A stretch of 64,000 nt of DNA from Chloroflexota bacterium (lineage in GTDB: Bacteria; Chloroflexota; Anaerolineae; 4572-78; J111), in NCBI GenBank assembly GCA_016860845.1, contig BOKF01000007.1, forward strand, positions 62,001 to 126,000, given 5' to 3'. A program made the translations under genes and the position numbers. Positions 1-7,633 of this stretch are shown here, in pieces (position 1 is the first letter of the stretch; every line of letters begins with the position of its first letter). The notes below the pieces were generated by a model that ran no database searches, was not told the origin of the DNA, and worked only from the letters and a program-made list of their open reading frames with translations.

Positions 1-549
1 TGTTTCCCGGTCGGTTATTTGAGCCAGGACCCGCCGAAAATGGGGCAGGCACAGACCCGCCGAGGCCTGATAGGCCGGGGCCAGGCTGTCGGGGCCAGTC
101 AGGTGCTGGCGCAGCGCGGCCAGATAGTAATTTTCGGTGGCTTGAACTTTGACACAAACCGGGCAGGGCGCCTGGGGCGCGAAATCGGCGGCCAATTGAG
201 CGGCGGAACTCGGTTGGGTTGAATTGAAACTTTGCCACATTTGGCGGAACGAAAAAGAAGAGGGCGCCTCGGATGGCCCGGCGCTGGCGACCCGAACGAG
301 CGTATCAATAATATCTTTCATCATAATCGCCGCGCCCAGCGAAGCCCCGTGGCGCACCAACAGCCAGGCATGCTCGCGGCAGTAGCCACGGGTTTGATTC
401 AACTCCTGGCGCAATTCCGGGTCGTTGACCAATTCCCAGAGCATGCTGTCAATGTAGCTATCGGCGGTCTGGGCCAGCAAGCGGCACAAGGCGCAGCCCG
501 GTTCCCCAAAAGCCTGGCGCAAATCATAAAAGCCGGCAGATTTTGTCAT
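1..549 (-). CDS. DUF6062 family protein (partial, 3' end outside window)
   Basis: Open for 183 codons from an ATG at 549 down to base 1, so the C-terminus lies beyond the window. The N-terminus shows a CxxC pair (C19, C22 in GCALCRL), a GYCREHAW segment, a second CPVC pair near residue 132 and a GLCLPHF segment. This Cys/His arrangement matches my recollection of DUF6062, a family seen mainly in Chloroflexota. Function is unknown; the paired cysteines suggest metal binding or redox chemistry, which is inference. It lies 15 bases downstream of the SRPBCC gene on the same strand and probably shares its transcript. Confidence 0.75.
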   Translation of the reverse strand, partial: MTKSAGFYDLRQAFGEPGCALCRLLAQTADSYIDSMLWELVNDPELRQELNQTRGYCREHAWLLVRHGASLGAAIMMKDIIDTLVRVASAGPSEAPSSFSFRQMWQSFNSTQPSSAAQLAADFAPQAPCPVCVKVQATENYYLAALRQHLTGPDSLAPAYQASAGLCLPHFRRVLAQITDRET

Positions 550-564
550 AGTAGATCTCAGGTT

Positions 565-1035
565 TCAGGGTTGTGGAGCACGGGCGCGCTCCTGGGCAAC
601 GGCCTCAAGCTGGGCCAACTCCTTTTTATAGATGCGCGGCAGCATTAACGTGATGAGAAAGCGTTCCAGCAGGCCCGATAGCCCCCCGCGGCTTGGCAGC
701 TCTGTGGCAAAAGTGACTTGAGCGGATTGCCCCTCCTCAACGGGGTCAACGGTGAAGGTCGTCACGCTGCCCTGGGGCTGATTGCTTTCCACCAGCACCC
801 GGCCAGGCTCCGGCTCGGTGACGGTTGCCCGGAAAGTCTCTGTTTTCCCCAGGACCCGCATTTGGAAGCGGATGACTGTGCCCGCCCCGACGCCCCCCTG
901 CTCCACGTCCAGGTTAAGAAAATAGGGCTTGGGCAAAATGTAGGGGTGACCGTTGTGATAATCGGCGATAATATTGTAAACCAGTTCTGCCGGCGCTTTG
1001 ATCAGGGCCGATTCTGTGATGTGATATGATTGCAT
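565..1035 (-). CDS. SRPBCC family protein (START/polyketide cyclase-like)
   Basis: 156 residues beginning MQSYHITESALIKAP. The pattern of an initial strand, a helix with AELVYNIIADY, repeated strands ending in RFQMRV and TFRATVTE, and a long C-terminal amphipathic helix fits the SRPBCC/polyketide-cyclase fold, which binds hydrophobic ligands in a helix-grip cavity. No catalytic residues can be assigned. The length is normal for the fold. It is the first gene of a short minus-strand unit with the DUF6062 gene. The ligand is unknown. Confidence 0.75.
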   Translation of the reverse strand: MQSYHITESALIKAPAELVYNIIADYHNGHPYILPKPYFLNLDVEQGGVGAGTVIRFQMRVLGKTETFRATVTEPEPGRVLVESNQPQGSVTTFTVDPVEEGQSAQVTFATELPSRGGLSGLLERFLITLMLPRIYKKELAQLEAVAQERARAPQP

Positions 1036-1159
1036 TTCATCATCCTTTCTAAACTTGTTCTTAAAATTTCCCTTTGACTCGACCTACACTATATCATATA
1101 ATGGCCGCCGACGGGAAACTTTGAGTGATACAAAATAAGGTTGAGGAGATTCATAACCT

Positions 1160-1753
1160 ATGAAATCGCTATCAAACCCGCCTAATGATCTACCCATCAT
1201 CCTTTTTGAGCAGCAAAAGGACTGGGCGGACTGGCTCGACCGGCACCACACCGAGTCGGCCGGCATCTGGCTGCGGCTGGCCAAAAAGGCGTCCGGCGTC
1301 CAGTCCATATCGTACGACGAAGCGGTCGAAGTTGCGCTGGGCTATGGCTGGATTGACGGCCAGAAAAAAAGTTATGATGATATCTCGTGGCTGCAAAAAT
1401 TTACGCCGCGGGGAGCCAAAAGCATCTGGTCAAAGATCAATCGTGAAAAGGCCGAACGGCTGATCGCCAGCGGCCACATGAAACCGGCCGGTCTCCAGGC
1501 CGTTGAAGCGGCCAAACGGGATGGGCGCTGGGAGGCGGCCTATGATTCACAAAGCAGGGCCACTGTGCCGGATGATTTTCAGGCAGCGTTGGATAAGCAT
1601 GCGGAGGCGAAAGTCTTTTTCGCCACCCTCAACAGCGCCAACAGGTATGCCATCTTATGGCGGATTCAAACGGCCAAAAAAGCCGAGACTCGGGCCAGGC
1701 GGATTCAGCAGTTTATCGAGATGTTGAAAAAAGGCGAGAAGCTCTATCCCTGA
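1160..1753 (+). CDS. YdeI/OmpD-associated family protein
   Basis: 197 residues. The core with DWLDRHHTESAGIWLRLAKK, YDEAVEVALGYGWIDG and FTPRGAKSIWSKIN is the hallmark of the YdeI/OmdA family, and the C-terminal helices (ANRYAILWRIQTAKKAETR) match its usual tail. Members are often annotated as bacteriocin-protection proteins, but the biochemical role is unsettled. The preferred lysA start is 15 bases beyond its stop, so the two are probably co-transcribed. The ATG follows TTGAGGAGATTCATAACCT, which contains a good ribosome binding site. Confidence 0.8.
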   Translation: MKSLSNPPNDLPIILFEQQKDWADWLDRHHTESAGIWLRLAKKASGVQSISYDEAVEVALGYGWIDGQKKSYDDISWLQKFTPRGAKSIWSKINREKAERLIASGHMKPAGLQAVEAAKRDGRWEAAYDSQSRATVPDDFQAALDKHAEAKVFFATLNSANRYAILWRIQTAKKAETRARRIQQFIEMLKKGEKLYP

Positions 1754-1768
1754 GTGGAGAACGGTAGG

Positions 1769-3133
1769 ATGCTAAACAAACTTTCTCTTTTCCCCTTAAC
1801 AACCACCATTGACCCGGCCGGCCATCTGACCCTGCGGGAACACCGCGCCGTTGACCTGGCCGCTCAATTCGGCACGCCCCTCTATGTGTACGATCTGGGG
1901 ACTATCCGCAGCCGAATCGCTACCTACCGGCGGGCACTGGCCAGCTATCCCGGCCAGACTCGCCTGACTTACGCCAGCAAAGCCTTTCTCTGCCCCGCTC
2001 TGGCCCGGCTCATGGCCGCCGAAGGCGTAGGGCTGGACATCGCCTCCGCCGGAGAGTTGTTCATCGCCCGGCGCGGCGGGGCCGACCCGGCCTACATGCA
2101 CCTGCACGGCAACAACAAAACTCGGCGGGATTTGAGCGAGGCCCTGCAAGCCGGTGTGGGCCGGATTGTGGTGGACAATGCCACCGAACTCCAGTTGTTG
2201 GCCCAACTGGCCGCCGAGCAGGGGCGGCCAATCAACATCTGGCTGCGCGTCACCCCTGATGTGACGGTCGAAACGCACCATCGCTACACCGTCACCGGCT
2301 CGGCCGACAGCAAGTTTGGCTTTCCACTCAAAGAGGCGGAGGCTGCGGCCGGGAACCTGCTTGAAAAACAGCAGGGGAGCAAGGGGGCAGAGGGGCAGGG
2401 GAGGGAAGAAGATGCTCCCCTGCGCTTAACCGGCCTGCATCTCCACCTCGGCTCTCACTTTCACGATGTCGAGCCGGTGGCCGAGGGAGTGGAACGGCTG
2501 TTGGATTTGGCAGTGCGCTTGCGTGAGAAGTACGGCTGGGAGATGCGGGAGTTATGCCCCGGCGGGGGGTGGGGCGTGCCTTATCACCCTTCCGATCCGC
2601 CCATGCCGGTCGAGCCGTTTGTGACCGATCTGGTGGCGGCCACGGCGACGAGCTGCCGCCGCCGCGGTCTGCCGCTGCCCGAACTTACCCTGGAGCCGGG
2701 CCGTTCGCTGGTGGCCCAGGCGGGCGTGGCGCTCTATACCGTCGGCGGGCGGAAGGTGATTCCGGGGGTTCGCACTTATGTCAGCATTGACGGCGGCCTG
2801 ACCGACAATCCCCGCCCGGCTCTGTACCAGGCCAAATACACGACCCTGCTGGCCAATCGCGCCGGTGAGGCCGAGACCGAAACGGTAGCCATCGCCGGCC
2901 CGTTCTGCGAGTCGGGCGACGTGCTCATTCAGGCAGTTGACCTACCACTGGCCGCGCCGGGTGATCTGCTGGCCGTGCCGGTAGCGGGGGCCTACCAATT
3001 GTCCATGAGCAGCAATTACAACGCGGCGCTGCGGCCAGCCGTAGTGTTTATTGATGGGTCGGAGGTCAAGCTGGTGCAGCGCCGCGAGACGTTTGAGGAC
3101 CTGGTCGCGCGGGATGTGGTTGACGAGAATTAA
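1769..3133 (+). CDS. lysA: diaminopimelate decarboxylase
   Basis: Pyridoxal-phosphate enzyme removing CO2 from meso-diaminopimelate to give L-lysine. Visible motifs: TYASKAF with the PLP lysine near residue 71, HLHGNNK, LHLHLGSHFHD, the glycine-rich CPGGGWG phosphate loop, LEPGRSLVAQAG, GPFCESGD and the C-terminal AGAYQLSMSSNYN. 454 residues from the ATG at 1769, preceded by GGAG nine bases upstream; an in-frame GTG at 1754 is less likely. The protein is longer than the usual ~420 residues, partly because of a low-complexity insert at residues ~200-218 encoded by an inverted-repeat element. It fits a DAP-type wall together with the murE gene of this window. Its stop overlaps that of the convergent LysE-type exporter. 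Confidence 0.92.
   Translation: MLNKLSLFPLTTTIDPAGHLTLREHRAVDLAAQFGTPLYVYDLGTIRSRIATYRRALASYPGQTRLTYASKAFLCPALARLMAAEGVGLDIASAGELFIARRGGADPAYMHLHGNNKTRRDLSEALQAGVGRIVVDNATELQLLAQLAAEQGRPINIWLRVTPDVTVETHHRYTVTGSADSKFGFPLKEAEAAAGNLLEKQQGSKGAEGQGREEDAPLRLTGLHLHLGSHFHDVEPVAEGVERLLDLAVRLREKYGWEMRELCPGGGWGVPYHPSDPPMPVEPFVTDLVAATATSCRRRGLPLPELTLEPGRSLVAQAGVALYTVGGRKVIPGVRTYVSIDGGLTDNPRPALYQAKYTTLLANRAGEAETETVAIAGPFCESGDVLIQAVDLPLAAPGDLLAVPVAGAYQLSMSSNYNAALRPAVVFIDGSEVKLVQRRETFEDLVARDVVDEN
2371..2423. repeat. inverted-repeat element inside lysA
   Basis: An exact 11-bp inverted repeat (gcaggggagca at 2371-2381, tgctcccctgc at 2413-2423) flanks a G/A-rich loop. It is read in frame as a Gln/Gly/Glu-rich stretch absent from typical LysA sequences, between the PLP-binding half and LTGLHLHLGSHF. 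Read as a coding palindrome insertion. Confidence 0.75.
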
Positions 3134-3780
3134 CGCCGTTCTAAAGCCAGGCGAACCCCGAATAGAATAAGGACCGCCCCGGCAAAAGCCTCAATTCTGC
3201 GCTGCACCTGGGGCCGCACCAGCAGCGCGTGGGCTTGTCCGGCCAGAGTTGCCACCAGGGTCAGCCAGATAATTCCCATCCCGAAGTGAATCACAGCCAA
3301 CAACAGCGACTTGGCCAGCACCGGGTCGCCAGGATTGATAAACTGCGGCAAGAAAGCCAGGTAGAAAACTGAAACCTTTGGATTGAGGATATTGCTGACC
3401 AGCCCCTCGACGAATGACTGTTTCTTGTTTCTTTCAGGGAGGGTCGTCATCGCTGCCGGCTGCGATGGTTCAACAGAGGCGTCAGCATGTTTGCCAAGCG
3501 CCTGCCAGAGCGATTGGCTGCCTAAAAAAATTAGATAGGCTGCCCCCAACAGTTTGATGACCTCAAAAGCCGTCGCCGATTGAACGATGATGAGGGACAA
3601 ACCCAGCGCCGAAAACGTGGCATGGACGAACAGGCCTGAACAAATACCCAGCACCGCTACCAGCCCGGCTCGCTGCCCGCGGGTGAGCACGCTCCGCAAA
3701 ACCAGCATGGTATCGGCTCCGGGCGTGATGGTCAGGATAAAGGCGACGCCAATAAAGGCTAAAATCTGCGGGTCGAGCAT
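3130..3780 (-). CDS. LysE/RhtB family amino-acid exporter
   Basis: 216 residues with five to six hydrophobic segments and the family opening FIGVAFILTITPGADTMLVLR, where TPGAD is the conserved LysE motif. NILNPKVSVFYLAFLPQF in the middle is the second signature. Proteins of this family export lysine, threonine or homoserine at the inner membrane. The gene converges on lysA with stop codons overlapping by two bases; adjacency to lysine synthesis makes a lysine or related substrate plausible, but the substrate cannot be read from sequence. The start follows a GAGGGGGG ribosome binding site. Confidence 0.87.
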   Translation of the reverse strand: MLDPQILAFIGVAFILTITPGADTMLVLRSVLTRGQRAGLVAVLGICSGLFVHATFSALGLSLIIVQSATAFEVIKLLGAAYLIFLGSQSLWQALGKHADASVEPSQPAAMTTLPERNKKQSFVEGLVSNILNPKVSVFYLAFLPQFINPGDPVLAKSLLLAVIHFGMGIIWLTLVATLAGQAHALLVRPQVQRRIEAFAGAVLILFGVRLALERR

Positions 3781-3806
3781 AATTCCCCCCTCTTATTCCC
3801 TGTCAC

Positions 3807-4673
3807 TTAATTTGATCTTACCGCCTCTTTTCGGGCTGCTTCCCAGCCGAGGATGGCCCGCTTACGAGCCGGGTTCCAATGGTAATCCCCAATGGCCCCA
3901 ATCTTGCGGATAACCCGGTGGCAGGGAATAACATAGCCAATCGGATTCTGGGCCACCGCGTTGCCGACCGCTCGCGCCGCGCCGGGCTGGCCGATCAAAG
4001 CGGCCAGTTCGTCATAAGAAACCACCGCACCCGCCGGAATTTTCAAAAGCGCCTGCCAGACTTTGATTTGAAAATTGGTCCCCTTGAGCACCACCGGCAG
4101 CGCCTGTCTATCCTTGACCGGGTTAAAGATTTGCTCGACGAAGGGTTGGGTCTGGGCCGGGTCTTCAATAAAGGCGGCTTTAGGCCAGTTACGCCGCAGC
4201 TCGTCCAGGATAGCCGCCCGGTCGCCATGCTGGACAAAGGCCAGGCCGCAGACACCGCGCTCGGTGATCGAGAGCAAACATTCGCCAAAAGGGCTGGGGT
4301 GAAAGCCGTAGGTGATGGTCAAACCTTCGCCCTTATTTTTGAACTCCCCCGGCGTAATCGCCTCACAGGTCACAAACAAATCGTGCAGACGGCCCGGGCT
4401 GGACAGGCCCGCCTCATAGGTGGCATCCAGCACGCTTTTCGACTCGGCCAGCAACTGCTTGGCGTATTCGATGGTTAAGAATTGCAGAAAGCGCTTGGGA
4501 CTGATGCCGGCCCAGCGGCTGAACAGGCGTTGAAAATGATACTCGCTCAGACCCACCCTGGCGGCCACTTCTTTCAAATCGGGCTGCTGGCGAAAGTTCT
4601 GTTCCAGAAACAAAATTGCTTGCTCAATGCGGCTGTAATCTTCGGCTAATTGTCCATAATTAGTGGCTACCAT
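3807..4673 (-). CDS. AraC-type regulator fused to methylated-DNA cysteine methyltransferase (Ada-like)
   Basis: 288 residues. Residues ~15-110 form an AraC helix-turn-helix pair (VAARVGLSEYHFQRLFSRW, PKRFLQFLTIEYAKQLL). Residues ~120-280 are an O6-alkylguanine-DNA alkyltransferase with the acceptor-cysteine motif IPCHRVI and the helix-turn-helix segment GAARAVGNAVAQNPI. This resembles E. coli Ada without its N-terminal phosphotriester-repair domain, so it should repair O6-alkylguanine but lacks the usual metal-bound methyl sensor. It reads away from the nitrogen cluster and stands alone. Confidence 0.88.
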   Translation of the reverse strand: MVATNYGQLAEDYSRIEQAILFLEQNFRQQPDLKEVAARVGLSEYHFQRLFSRWAGISPKRFLQFLTIEYAKQLLAESKSVLDATYEAGLSSPGRLHDLFVTCEAITPGEFKNKGEGLTITYGFHPSPFGECLLSITERGVCGLAFVQHGDRAAILDELRRNWPKAAFIEDPAQTQPFVEQIFNPVKDRQALPVVLKGTNFQIKVWQALLKIPAGAVVSYDELAALIGQPGAARAVGNAVAQNPIGYVIPCHRVIRKIGAIGDYHWNPARKRAILGWEAARKEAVRSN

Positions 4674-4864
4674 GATTTTTCTCCTAAAGCTTGTTTAATA
4701 TTATCATCTACCGGCCAACTTTCCAAGTCAACCTTGCAAGACTTACTTTACCCTATCTTCGAGCCAAAAACCACCCGATTCTTGCTCATTTGAGCTGTTA
4801 GCGAGCCATTAAAAATTAGCCAAATTTCGGATTTCACACTATTCTAATCCAAAATCCACGTCCG

Positions 4865-5506
4865 ATGCGGGGGCAGTCAAAAATTAGAATGGCTGAGCAG
4901 AAACTATTACGAGTGATTATCGCCGACGACGAAGCGGTGATTCGGATGGGGTTGAAGGCGCTGGTGACGTCATTGGGACACCGGGTGATTGAGACCGCCG
5001 CCAACGGTCACGACGCCCTGGAAAAAACCAAGCGACTCAAGCCCGATCTGTTGTTACTGGATATTAAGATGCCCGGCCTGGATGGGATGGCCGTGGCCGA
5101 AACCCTGGCCGCCGAAATGCCGCTGCCCATCGTGATGCTGACCGCCTTTTCGGAAAAGTCGTTGATCGAGCGGGCGGCCAATGCGGCGGTGATGGGCTAT
5201 TTGGTCAAACCCATTCACGAAGGCAAATTGGGGCCAATGATTGAAATTGCCGCCGCCCGCTTTGAGACCATGCAGGCGACAGCCCAGGAGGCGTACAAAC
5301 TGCGCCACCAGTTGGAAACCCGCGAGTTAATTGATGCGGCTAAAAAAATCCTCATCGCTACCGGCTTATCGGAGAGTGAGGCTTATAACCGGCTGCAAAT
5401 GACGGCGCGAGAAAAACGCCGGACCATGCGCGAGGTGGCCGAGGCCATCATGCTCGTGGGCAGCCGGGGGCCTGATAATGATCCCGCTGCACCTTCCGAA
5501 CCTTAA
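4865..5506 (+). CDS. ANTAR-domain response regulator
   Basis: 213 residues. Residues ~15-130 form a CheY-like receiver with the acidic pair D21-D22, phospho-acceptor D66 in LLLLDIKMPG, and VKPIHEG after strand 5. Residues ~145-205 form an ANTAR domain (RELIDAAKKILIATGLSESEAYNRLQ, then a segment beginning KRRTMREVAEAI). ANTAR proteins such as AmiR, NasR and EutV bind leader RNA hairpins and block terminators. The gene directly precedes amt-glnB-glnN-glnA, so control of nitrogen genes by antitermination is a reasonable inference. A second in-frame ATG at 4889 is an alternative start; neither has a clear ribosome binding site. Confidence 0.88.
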   Translation: MRGQSKIRMAEQKLLRVIIADDEAVIRMGLKALVTSLGHRVIETAANGHDALEKTKRLKPDLLLLDIKMPGLDGMAVAETLAAEMPLPIVMLTAFSEKSLIERAANAAVMGYLVKPIHEGKLGPMIEIAAARFETMQATAQEAYKLRHQLETRELIDAAKKILIATGLSESEAYNRLQMTAREKRRTMREVAEAIMLVGSRGPDNDPAAPSEP

Positions 5507-5543
5507 AATTCTCAAAAAAGCCTCGACAATTGCTGTAAAACCC

Positions 5544-5572
5544 TTGACAACCTGCCATATTCCTGTTATTAT
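5544..5572 (+). promoter_or_regulatory. sigma-70-type promoter ahead of amt
   Basis: TTGACA at 5544-5549, a 17-base spacer and TATTAT at 5567-5572. Transcription would start near 5579, giving a leader of about 185 bases before the amt ATG. A strong hairpin with a T-run lies about 36 bases into that leader. Confidence 0.7.
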
Positions 5573-5614
5573 CTGCCGCGTTAATTAAACCCTATATTCT
5601 TTTTGAGTGGCCGC

Positions 5615-5663
5615 GAAGCCCTCAGCCACGAGTCTAAGCTCGTGACTGGGGGCTTCTTTTTTT
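5615..5663 (+). terminator. terminator-like hairpin in the amt leader
   Basis: GAAGCCCTCAGCCACGAG and CTCGTGACTGGGGGCTTC pair almost fully (18-base arms) around a six-base loop TCTAAG, followed by a T-rich run from 5655. It sits downstream of the 5544-5572 promoter and upstream of amt, so it could be an attenuator, or it could end a short leader RNA. A simple terminator for the ANTAR gene is also possible, but the intervening promoter makes that less complete as an explanation. Confidence 0.75.
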
Positions 5664-5763
5664 CTGCCACCGGCCACAGGAGGTGAGGTCGAGTAAGTCA
5701 TAGTTTCAAATCATCCAGAGAGCTTTTAAATTTACATTTATCGCGAGAGAGGAAAACTAAAAA

Positions 5764-7017
5764 ATGGAAAATCCTATCAATTCAGGCGACACCGCGTGGG
5801 TGTTAGTTTCTACAGCTCTGGTCTTAATGATGACCCCAGCGCTGGGGTTCTTTTACGGGGGTATGGTCCGTAAAAAGAATATTCTTTCGACGCTTAACCT
5901 GAGCTTCATCTGTATGGGCTTAATCAGCATTCAATGGGTCTTGTGGGGCTACAGCCTGGCTTTTGGTTCAAGTGTCAACGGGTTGATTGGCGGCCTGAAT
6001 TACCTGGGATTGAACGGTGTGGGTGAGACGCCTAATGCCACTTATGCGCCGACCATTCCACATCTTGCCTTTGCCGGCTACCAGATGATGTTTGCGGTCA
6101 TCACCCCGGCCCTGATTACCGGGGCTTTTGTCGAACGAGTCCGTTTCAAAACGTTCTTGATTTTTAGTTTGTTATGGGCCACACTGGTCTACGACCCGGT
6201 GGCGCATTGGGTTTGGGCCGCCACCGATCCGGGCAACGGTGAACTCGTCCTCGGCTGGCTGCGGAATCTAGGCGCGCTCGATTTTGCCGGCGGCACGGTG
6301 GTGCATATCACCGCCGGATTTTCAGCCCTGGCTTTTGCCATGGTCATCAAGCGGCGGCGCTGGTTTGGCGTAAGCACCATTGAACCACACAACATCCCCT
6401 TTACGGTTCTGGGCGCCGGGCTGCTGTGGGTGGGTTGGTTTGGTTTCAACGGCGGCAGCGCGCTGGGGGCCAGTGGGCTGGCGGTTACAGCCCTCTTCAA
6501 TACTAACACGGCGGCGGCGGCGGCGGGTCTGGTCTGGATACTGCTGGCCTGGCTGGATAACAAACCCAGTGTTTTGGGCTTTGCCACCGGCGTCGTGGTG
6601 GGTCTGGTGGCGATTACCCCCGCCGCCGGCTTTGTCACCCCGTTATCTGCTTTGGTCATCGGGGCGGTAGCTGCGCCGATCAGCTATTATGCGATCAAAT
6701 TTCGGCAGCGCCAAGGCTTGGATGAGTCGCTGGACGTCTGGGCCTGTCACGGTATGGGCGGAGCAACGGGCGCCCTGCTCACCGGGTTGTTTGCGACGAC
6801 AACGATCAACCCGGCCGGCTTTGATGGTTTGTTCTATGGCAATCCCTACCAGTTTGTTGTTCAACTGATCGGGGTCGTCGTGGGGGCGGTGTTCGCTTTT
6901 GTCATGACTTTTGTGATTGCCAAGGTGCTGGACGCAGTGATGGGCTTAAGCGTTTCACCGGATGAAGAAGAAGTTGGGCTTGACGTGAGCGAGCACGGCG
7001 AACGAGCCTACGCTTGA
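5764..7017 (+). CDS. amt: ammonium transporter (Amt family)
   Basis: 417 residues and about eleven hydrophobic segments, as in the Amt/Mep/Rh family. Both pore histidines are present, in GGTVVHITAGFSAL and in ACHGMGGATGAL. The N-terminal motif LMMTPALGFFYGGMVRKKN is also canonical. It conducts ammonium across the inner membrane and is expected to be gated by the PII protein encoded 106 bases downstream. The C-terminal tail is short and acidic. The start is the ATG after GAGAGAGGAAAAC. Confidence 0.93.
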   Translation: MENPINSGDTAWVLVSTALVLMMTPALGFFYGGMVRKKNILSTLNLSFICMGLISIQWVLWGYSLAFGSSVNGLIGGLNYLGLNGVGETPNATYAPTIPHLAFAGYQMMFAVITPALITGAFVERVRFKTFLIFSLLWATLVYDPVAHWVWAATDPGNGELVLGWLRNLGALDFAGGTVVHITAGFSALAFAMVIKRRRWFGVSTIEPHNIPFTVLGAGLLWVGWFGFNGGSALGASGLAVTALFNTNTAAAAAGLVWILLAWLDNKPSVLGFATGVVVGLVAITPAAGFVTPLSALVIGAVAAPISYYAIKFRQRQGLDESLDVWACHGMGGATGALLTGLFATTTINPAGFDGLFYGNPYQFVVQLIGVVVGAVFAFVMTFVIAKVLDAVMGLSVSPDEEEVGLDVSEHGERAYA

Positions 7018-7032
7018 GGAAGCTCAGGCTAA

Positions 7033-7080
7033 AGGTGACTGGCACTTGGTTAGCTCAAGGAGAAAAAGTGCCAGTCATCT
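7033..7080. repeat. inverted repeat between amt and the PII gene
   Basis: aggtgactggcactt (7033-7047) faces aagtgccagtcatct (7066-7080), 14 of 15 pairs. A close relative, differing at one or two positions per arm, occurs at 32650-32729, so this is a dispersed element rather than a gene-specific terminator. There is no T-run. Confidence 0.7.
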
Positions 7081-7123
7081 GAGTAGTAACAATATAATTA
7101 ACCTATCCAGGGAGATATAAGTC

Positions 7124-7510
7124 ATGACCAAGAAGATTGAAGTTATTATCCGTGAAGAAAAATTGGAAACAGTGAAAGAAGCCCTGTACAAACTCGGCAT
7201 TATCGGGATGAATGTGACAGACGTACGCGGGCACGGACGCCAGGGAGGCATTGTGCTGTCGGGACGAACGGGCACGTATCGGGTGGATATGCTGCCCAGA
7301 GTTCAGCTCAACATCATCCTCAGCGACCACAATGTAGATAAGACCATTGACACCATCTGCAAGGCGGCCCGCACCGGGCAGCAAGGGGATGGTCTGATCT
7401 TTGTCTATCCGGTTGAGGATGTAATCCGTATTCGTACCGGTGAGCGCGGCCGCGAAGCTTTGACTTACGAAGGTGATATTGATACACGGCAGGCCGTGCC
7501 GGTTAGATAG
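7124..7510 (+). CDS. PII nitrogen regulatory protein
   Basis: 128 residues. The N-terminal KKIEVIIREEKLETVKEAL, the T-loop start GHGRQGG and the C-terminal signature VEDVIRIRTGERG place it in GlnB/GlnK. PII senses ATP/ADP, 2-oxoglutarate and glutamine and docks on Amt. Aligned by eye to E. coli GlnB, the uridylylation tyrosine (Y51) is kept in GTYRVD, but the usual T-loop tyrosine 46 and glutamate 50 are replaced by Gly and Thr. A C-terminal extension of ~16 residues goes beyond the typical 112. The link to amt favours a GlnK role. Confidence 0.92.
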   Translation: MTKKIEVIIREEKLETVKEALYKLGIIGMNVTDVRGHGRQGGIVLSGRTGTYRVDMLPRVQLNIILSDHNVDKTIDTICKAARTGQQGDGLIFVYPVEDVIRIRTGERGREALTYEGDIDTRQAVPVR

Positions 7511-7538
7511 AGCCAATTTATTCATCAGGTAAACCTGT

Positions 7539-7577
7539 ATAAGCTGGGATGTGCTCTCTGAGCGCATCTCAGCTTAT
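7539..7577 (+). promoter_or_regulatory. hairpin between the PII gene and glnN
   Basis: ataagctgggatgtgc (7539-7554) pairs with gcgcatctcagcttat (7562-7577), 14 of 16 positions, around a 7-base loop. It lacks a T-run, so it is a weak terminator at best; it may be a processing or attenuation element, or another dispersed palindrome. Confidence 0.5.
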
Positions 7578-7633
7578 GCTTGCTTAAAGTCAAAAAATTT
7601 ATTATTAAAGAATTAGGAGCATCAAGTACAACA

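Noticed and set aside
232..648. Forward-strand reading frame of 138 codons
   Set aside because: It is the antisense shadow of the DUF6062 gene (1-549, minus) and the end of the SRPBCC gene; the minus-strand frame has conserved Cys/His motifs.
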